From JAVBLY01 sp031553035 (GTDB lineage: Bacteria; Bacillota; Clostridia; Peptostreptococcales; Anaerovoracaceae): DNA of 64,000 nt. The stretch is taken from contig JAVBLY010000001.1 of the NCBI GenBank assembly GCA_031553035.1, positions 248,001 to 312,000 of the forward strand, given 5' to 3'. The notes beneath the pieces were generated by a model. The model worked only from the letters and a program-made list of their open reading frames with translations, ran no database searches and had not been told where the DNA came from. Both the position numbers and the translations under genes were made by a program. This document shows positions 59,802 through 64,000 of the stretch, piece by piece. Numbering within the stretch: the stretch's first letter is position 1; each line of letters opens with the position of its first letter.

Positions 59802-61364
59802 ATGAAAAAAGTGAATGTAATAAGTGCAGAAAAAGCGGCTATTCTGATAAATGATAATGACACCATAGCCACAGGAGGGTTTGTCAGCTGCGCCTGCCCG
59901 GAAGCTTTAAGTGGTGCGCTTGAAAAAAGATTTGTTGAAACCGGCTCTCCCCGAGATCTAACTCTATTTTTTGCTGCAGGCCAGGGGCAACGAGGTGAAG
60001 GCACCGGTGGTGATCATTTCGGTCACGAAGGATTGGTAAAAAGAGTCATTGGAGGTCATTGGGACAGGGCACCCAAGCTTGGCAAGCTTGCTATTGACAA
60101 TAAAATAGAAGCATATAATCTGCCACAGGGAGTTATAACCCATATGTACAGAGATATTGCCGCAAACAATGGTTGGACAATGACACATGTCGGTTTGTAT
60201 ACTTTTGCTGATCCTAGAAATGGCGGAGGCAAACTGAATGACTGTACATCAGATGACCTTGTAAAGCTTATAGAAATCGAAGGTGAGGAAAGGCTTCTTT
60301 ATAAGAATTTCCCCATCGATGTTGTTTTTCTAAGGGCGAGTTTTGCCGATGAACTGGGGAACTGCACTGTTCACAAAGAAGTTGGACCTCTTGATGTTAC
60401 TGCCATGGCACAGGCGTGTAAGAATTCAGGAGGGAAAGTGATCGTTCAGGTGGAAAAAATAGTATCTGCTGGAACTCTGGATCCAAAGTTGGTAAAAATC
60501 CCCGGGATATATGTGGACTCCATCGTTATCGGATCAGAAGAAGAGAACATGCAATGCTTAGGTATGCCATATGATGGTTCACTAACAGGAGAATATCGAG
60601 TCACCATGGATGCCATCCCTCCCATTGACTTTGGGATAAGGAAGATCATCGCCAGGCGGGCATCATTGGAACTGAAAGATAATGTAGTGGTCAATCTTGG
60701 TACAGGTATGCCTGAAGCTATATCAAATGTAGCTGCGGAAGAAGGAATTTCAGATCGCATGACATTAACTGTAGAAGCAGGGCCTATCGCAGGAATACCC
60801 ATGAGTAAAGCACAATTCGGCGCATCTGCAAATCCGATGTCAATACTTGAACATAATGTTCAATTTGATTTTTATCAGGGTGGAGGTATTGACATCGCTT
60901 ATTTAGGGCTTGCCGAAACGGCGGCTAATGGTGATTTAAATGTTTCAAAATTCGGAGACAGAATGGCCGGAGCAGGAGGCTTTATTGATATAACACAAAA
61001 TTCTAAAAAAGTCTGTTATTGTGGAGCTTTTACGGCTAAAGGTCTTGAAGTTGATTGTGAAGATGGAAACTTAAAAATAAAAAAAGAGGGCTCAAAGAAA
61101 AAATTTGTAAAAGAGGTGGAACATGTGACTTTTTCTGGTTATTATGCCACAAAGAAAAATCAATCTATTCTTTATATAACGGAACGTGCTGTATTTGAGC
61201 TTCGGGAAAACGGATTGACTTTGATAGAAATAGCGCCCGGTGTGAATTTGGAAAAAGATGTTTTAGACAATATGGAGTTTAAGCCTTTAATTTCAAGTGC
61301 CCTTAAAACTATGGATAAGAGAATATTTATAGAATCGGCGATGGGGTTAAGTGAAGGCAAATAA
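59802..61364 (+). CDS. CoA-transferase, propionate/acetate CoA-transferase type (fused alpha-beta)
   Basis: The protein has 520 residues, as expected for single-chain family I CoA-transferases (Pct/YdiF type). The N-terminal half has FVSCACPEALSGALEKRF and the GQGQRGEGTGGDHF loop. The second half has VVNLGTGMPEAISNVAAEEG and TVEAGPIAGIPMS with the catalytic Glu, then QFDFYQGGGIDIAYLG. It moves CoA from an acyl-CoA to an acid, and would activate the hydroxy acid made by the dehydrogenase at 57052. The RBS is weak (AGAAAG, far from ATG), and a 225-base gap separates it from the aminotransferase, so it may have its own promoter. Confidence 0.92.
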   Translation: MKKVNVISAEKAAILINDNDTIATGGFVSCACPEALSGALEKRFVETGSPRDLTLFFAAGQGQRGEGTGGDHFGHEGLVKRVIGGHWDRAPKLGKLAIDNKIEAYNLPQGVITHMYRDIAANNGWTMTHVGLYTFADPRNGGGKLNDCTSDDLVKLIEIEGEERLLYKNFPIDVVFLRASFADELGNCTVHKEVGPLDVTAMAQACKNSGGKVIVQVEKIVSAGTLDPKLVKIPGIYVDSIVIGSEEENMQCLGMPYDGSLTGEYRVTMDAIPPIDFGIRKIIARRASLELKDNVVVNLGTGMPEAISNVAAEEGISDRMTLTVEAGPIAGIPMSKAQFGASANPMSILEHNVQFDFYQGGGIDIAYLGLAETAANGDLNVSKFGDRMAGAGGFIDITQNSKKVCYCGAFTAKGLEVDCEDGNLKIKKEGSKKKFVKEVEHVTFSGYYATKKNQSILYITERAVFELRENGLTLIEIAPGVNLEKDVLDNMEFKPLISSALKTMDKRIFIESAMGLSEGK

Positions 61365-61443
61365 ATCATATATTGGTAAATTAGATTAATGCTGTATATA
61401 GCAGATGCATATGTGTTGTGCGTAGTACAGAAAGGAGAAAAAG

Positions 61444-62466
61444 ATGACAAAAGTTTTAGTAGTGGGTTACGGGGTGATCGGACAAAGATTAGCTGATGGG
61501 GTCGCTAAACAGGGAGATATGGAACTGATAGGGATTGTAGATGCTGCGCCAACATTAAGTATCAGAGCGCTCAAAGAAAAGGGAATGCCGTACAAATTAT
61601 TTGCAGCCAGCAGTGACAGCCAAAAAGTATTGAATGAATCAGGTTACAACGTCAGTGGTGTAATGGAAGATGCTCTTAAGCAGGCAGATATTGTTCTTGA
61701 TGCAACCGGGGCAGGCATTGGGGCAAAAAATAAAGAAATATATGAAAAAATGGGAAAGAAAGCCATATTCCAGGGTGGAGAAAGCAATAATATTGCAGAT
61801 GTTTTTTTCCATGGATATGCAAATTACGACAAAGGTGTCGGAAAAGATTTCCTTAAACTTACATCCTGTAACACCACAGGATTGATTAGGGCTATCGATT
61901 GTCTTGACAAATTTGCAGGGATAGAAAAAACTGCGATCACCATAGTCAGGCGTGTTGCAGATCCCGGTGATTATCACAGAGGGCTTACCAATGCATTGCA
62001 GGTCGATAAAGCTCCCAGTCATCAGGCATTGGATCTTATGACGATTATGCCGCATATCGATGCTACAGGAATCTTGGTACATACTCCTGTTACTCACGGA
62101 CATTTTATAACAGTAGTGGCCACTCCCAAAAACGATATATCCGTAGAAGATGCGTTATCTGCGTTTGAGAAGCATGACAGGATAAGACTAGTCAGCATAG
62201 ATGAAGGATTTCTGGGCAACGCTTCTATATTCAGGTACGCAAGAGATCTGGGGCGGGAAAGAGGAGATATATACGAGATCTGCATATGGAGAGACACTAT
62301 AGTCAAGTCAGGCAAAGACATTATGTTCGGCATACATATTCCGCAAGAATCTGTGACAATACCGGAGACCATAGACGGGATCAGGGCTGCTATGAATATG
62401 GAAAGTGACGGTAAAAAAGCTGTTGCAGAGACAAATAAATATCTGGAGTTACCGTCATGGAAATGA
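61444..62466 (+). CDS. gap: Archaeal-type (type II) glyceraldehyde-3-phosphate dehydrogenase
   Basis: The protein has 340 residues with AGAAAGGAGAA before the ATG. The NAD(P) site is VVGYGVIGQRLADGVAKQGD, and the catalytic Cys lies in TSCNTTGLIRAI, followed by VRRVADPGDYHRG. These are the marks of archaeal type II GAPDH, not of the usual bacterial GapA (which has SCTTN). It makes 1,3-bisphosphoglycerate from glyceraldehyde 3-phosphate, or works in reverse for gluconeogenesis. The end overlaps the start of the PGK gene by 10 bases. Finding it in an amino-acid fermentation operon suggests a gluconeogenic role or a new substrate; horizontal gain from Archaea or an old lineage is possible. Confidence 0.9.
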   Translation: MTKVLVVGYGVIGQRLADGVAKQGDMELIGIVDAAPTLSIRALKEKGMPYKLFAASSDSQKVLNESGYNVSGVMEDALKQADIVLDATGAGIGAKNKEIYEKMGKKAIFQGGESNNIADVFFHGYANYDKGVGKDFLKLTSCNTTGLIRAIDCLDKFAGIEKTAITIVRRVADPGDYHRGLTNALQVDKAPSHQALDLMTIMPHIDATGILVHTPVTHGHFITVVATPKNDISVEDALSAFEKHDRIRLVSIDEGFLGNASIFRYARDLGRERGDIYEICIWRDTIVKSGKDIMFGIHIPQESVTIPETIDGIRAAMNMESDGKKAVAETNKYLELPSWK

Positions 62467-63719
62467 AAGACAGGCTAAATATAGATTCGGTTTTCGATTT
62501 TAACTATTCAGGCAAGACGGTTCTTCTAAGGCTTGATATCAATTCTCCGGTTGACCCGGATACAAAAAAAATCACAAGCATGAACCGAATCGACAAAAGT
62601 CTGCCGACTGTCAGGAAACTCATTGATGATGGAGCAAAAATAGTTATGATCGCACATCAGGGAGATACTCTGGATTATCAGAATCTCATATCAATGCAGG
62701 AGCATGCTGATATACTGACTCAAAAATTGAATAGAAAAATCGAATACATAGATGATGTAGCAGGACCTGCCGCCCAGGAAAAGATCAGGTCACTGAAGGC
62801 AGGGGAAGGGATACTTTTAGGTAACCTTCGATATTTGACAGAGGAAGTATCTACATTTGAAAATGCAGTAAAACTGGAAGCCGAGGATATGATGGATGTA
62901 TACCATGTGAGAAACCTTGCGCCTTTGATGGACAGTTATGTCAATGAAGCTTTTTCAGCTGCTCACAGAAACTCACCTTCCATGGTAGCTTATGAAAAAC
63001 TTCTACCGACAGCAGGCGGAAAACTTCTCATAGAAGAACTGACAGCGTTGACCTCTGTTGCGGAGGATGCTGAAAAACCATGTGTTTTCATTTTAGGAGG
63101 AGCTAAAATATCGGATGCTTTCGGGATGCTGGAAGAAGTTTTATCCAAAGGAATAGCAGACAAAATACTTACATGTGGAGTAACAGGCGAAATCATGCTT
63201 ATGGCAAGCGGGACAAATCTGGGATCTAAAAAAGAAAAATGGATAAAGAGCAGAAGTCTGGATGGGTTTATAAAAAATGCACAAAAATATCTAAGGGAAT
63301 ATCCGGATAAGATCCTGATGCCCAGAGATCTGGCATACGAAAAGGGCGGAAGAAGAAATGAAATAGAGGTAAAAGGCACACTTGATGATGAGATGTTTAT
63401 GGATATAGGCGAAGAAACAGTCGAATCTTATATTAAGGAAATATATAAAGCTAAAACGCTATTCATGAACGGTCCGGCAGGAGCATATGAAGATCCACTG
63501 TTTGAATACGGAACAAACAAAATCTGGAATGCGGTTGCAGACTCAACAGCTTACTCCGTGATCGGCGGTGGAGATACGGTTTCTGCCGCTGAGAAATTCA
63601 TTGATATTGACCGGATCAGTTATGTCTGTACTGCCGGTGGCGCTATGGTCAGATTTTTATCAGGGAAAGAGTTGCCGTTAGTAAAAGCTATGAAAAATGC
63701 AATAAAGGAGAAGTGCTGA
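62457..63719 (+). CDS. pgk: Phosphoglycerate kinase, archaeal-like
   Basis: The protein has 420 residues. Key segments are RLDINSPVDPDTKKI, GNLRYLTEE, NEAFSAAHRNSPSM, FILGGAKISDAF, MNGPAGAYEDP and VIGGGDTVSAAEKF. The DINSPVDP opening and the lack of the bacterial DFNVP motif point to archaeal-type PGK. The gene overlaps gap by 10 bases from ATG 62457; an ATG at 62463 giving an ATGA overlap is the other choice. Translational coupling with gap is likely. Together the two enzymes interconvert glyceraldehyde 3-phosphate and 3-phosphoglycerate with ATP. Confidence 0.9.
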   Translation: MEMKDRLNIDSVFDFNYSGKTVLLRLDINSPVDPDTKKITSMNRIDKSLPTVRKLIDDGAKIVMIAHQGDTLDYQNLISMQEHADILTQKLNRKIEYIDDVAGPAAQEKIRSLKAGEGILLGNLRYLTEEVSTFENAVKLEAEDMMDVYHVRNLAPLMDSYVNEAFSAAHRNSPSMVAYEKLLPTAGGKLLIEELTALTSVAEDAEKPCVFILGGAKISDAFGMLEEVLSKGIADKILTCGVTGEIMLMASGTNLGSKKEKWIKSRSLDGFIKNAQKYLREYPDKILMPRDLAYEKGGRRNEIEVKGTLDDEMFMDIGEETVESYIKEIYKAKTLFMNGPAGAYEDPLFEYGTNKIWNAVADSTAYSVIGGGDTVSAAEKFIDIDRISYVCTAGGAMVRFLSGKELPLVKAMKNAIKEKC

Positions 63720-63722
63720 TAA

Positions 63723-64000
63723 ATGGATATTCAAGAAAGATCATTGAAATTACATGAAAAACTAAAAGGGAAGCTTTCAATAGACAGTAAAGTTCCGGTA
63801 AAAACAAAAGACGATTTGTCTTTGGCATATACTCCCGGCGTTGCTGAACCTTGCAGATATATCAACAAAAACAAAGATGATGTTTACAAATATACAGGCA
63901 AAGGCAACACCGTTGCCATAGTTACGGATGGAAGTGCAGTGTTGGGGCTTGGAGATATAGGCCCTGAAGCTTCTCTTCCCGTTATGGAAGGGAAAGCTGT
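63723..64000 (+). CDS. Malic enzyme, N-terminal part (runs off the window)
   Basis: ATG 63723 follows the PGK stop by three bases, with AAAGGAGAAG inside the end of pgk as RBS. The visible 92 residues include LSLAYTPGVAEPC with the conserved Tyr, and VAIVTDGSAVLGLGDIGPEA, the classic opening of NAD(P)-dependent malic enzymes of the short bacterial type. It decarboxylates malate to pyruvate. Its tight spacing shows a gap-pgk-malic-enzyme unit. The NAD-binding half lies outside the window. Confidence 0.92.
   Translation, partial: MDIQERSLKLHEKLKGKLSIDSKVPVKTKDDLSLAYTPGVAEPCRYINKNKDDVYKYTGKGNTVAIVTDGSAVLGLGDIGPEASLPVMEGKA

Overview
The window looks like a chromosomal segment of a strictly anaerobic, AT-rich Firmicute of the class Clostridia. 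The signs are strong AGGAGG-type ribosome binding sites, oxygen-sensitive glycyl radical enzymes, a SigI/RsgI-type sigma/anti-sigma pair, Etf-linked acyl-CoA chemistry and sigma-54 catabolic operons. I cannot name a species. The segment is almost wholly catabolic and reads as an amino-acid, amine or N-heterocycle fermentation island; no ribosomal, tRNA or phage genes were seen.

Layout. (1) 1-6010: a molybdenum hydroxylase operon (end of the FAD subunit, 2Fe-2S subunit, two different molybdopterin subunits with a small membrane protein gene between them). (2) 6081-10316, minus strand: a membrane beta-propeller anti-sigma-like protein, a SigI-like sigma factor, a repeat-rich control region and two tandem paralogous membrane proteins. 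(3) 10635-20486: lipoate ligase, a LuxR-type regulator, a PAS/sigma-54 activator, then a sigma-54-promoted operon with a glutamate-1-semialdehyde-aminomutase-like PLP enzyme and a complete 2-oxoacid dehydrogenase complex (E1 alpha, E1 beta, E2, E3). (4) 20819-24792: two NCS1-type permeases, each preceded by a tiny one-helix protein and each behind its own sigma-54 promoter. (5) 24946-37602: glycyl radical enzyme (GRE) 1, GRE activase, GRE 2, a second aminomutase-like PLP enzyme, a Mop-type aldehyde oxidoreductase, a flavin/Fe-S oxidoreductase and a small CxxC redox protein. (6) 37643-51095: a mobile-element-scarred stretch (IS256-type remnant, intact IS3-family element, broken iron alcohol dehydrogenase, group II intron RT remnant) around a 2,4-diaminopentanoate-dehydrogenase-like gene, GRE 3, GRE 4 with its activase, a third small-protein/NCS1 pair and a second LuxR-type regulator. 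(7) 51420-64000: a second sigma-54 activator and a sigma-54-promoted operon (crotonase, acyl-CoA dehydrogenase, EtfB, EtfA, 4-hydroxybutyrate-dehydrogenase-like enzyme, omega-aminotransferase), followed by a CoA-transferase, an archaeal-type GAPDH and PGK, and the start of a malic enzyme.

How it may work together (inference). NCS1 permeases bring in one or more nitrogenous compounds. GREs cleave or dehydrate them by radical chemistry. Aldehyde products could be oxidised by the Mop-type enzyme with electrons passed to the flavin/Fe-S protein. PLP enzymes move amino groups, and the lipoylated dehydrogenase complex turns a 2-oxoacid or acetoin-like product into acyl-CoA. The 53-61 kb operon has all steps for reductive fermentation of an omega-amino acid (beta-alanine to propionyl-CoA is the most self-contained reading; 5-aminovalerate or GABA are alternatives).

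The most distinctive features are four GREs in about 21 kb, three NCS1 permeases each with a conserved small one-helix partner, four sigma-54 promoters with exact GG-N10-GC spacing, a repeated TAGTC-N6-GACTA dyad that may be the operator of the second activator, and archaeal-type GAPDH/PGK genes in a bacterial amino-acid fermentation locus.
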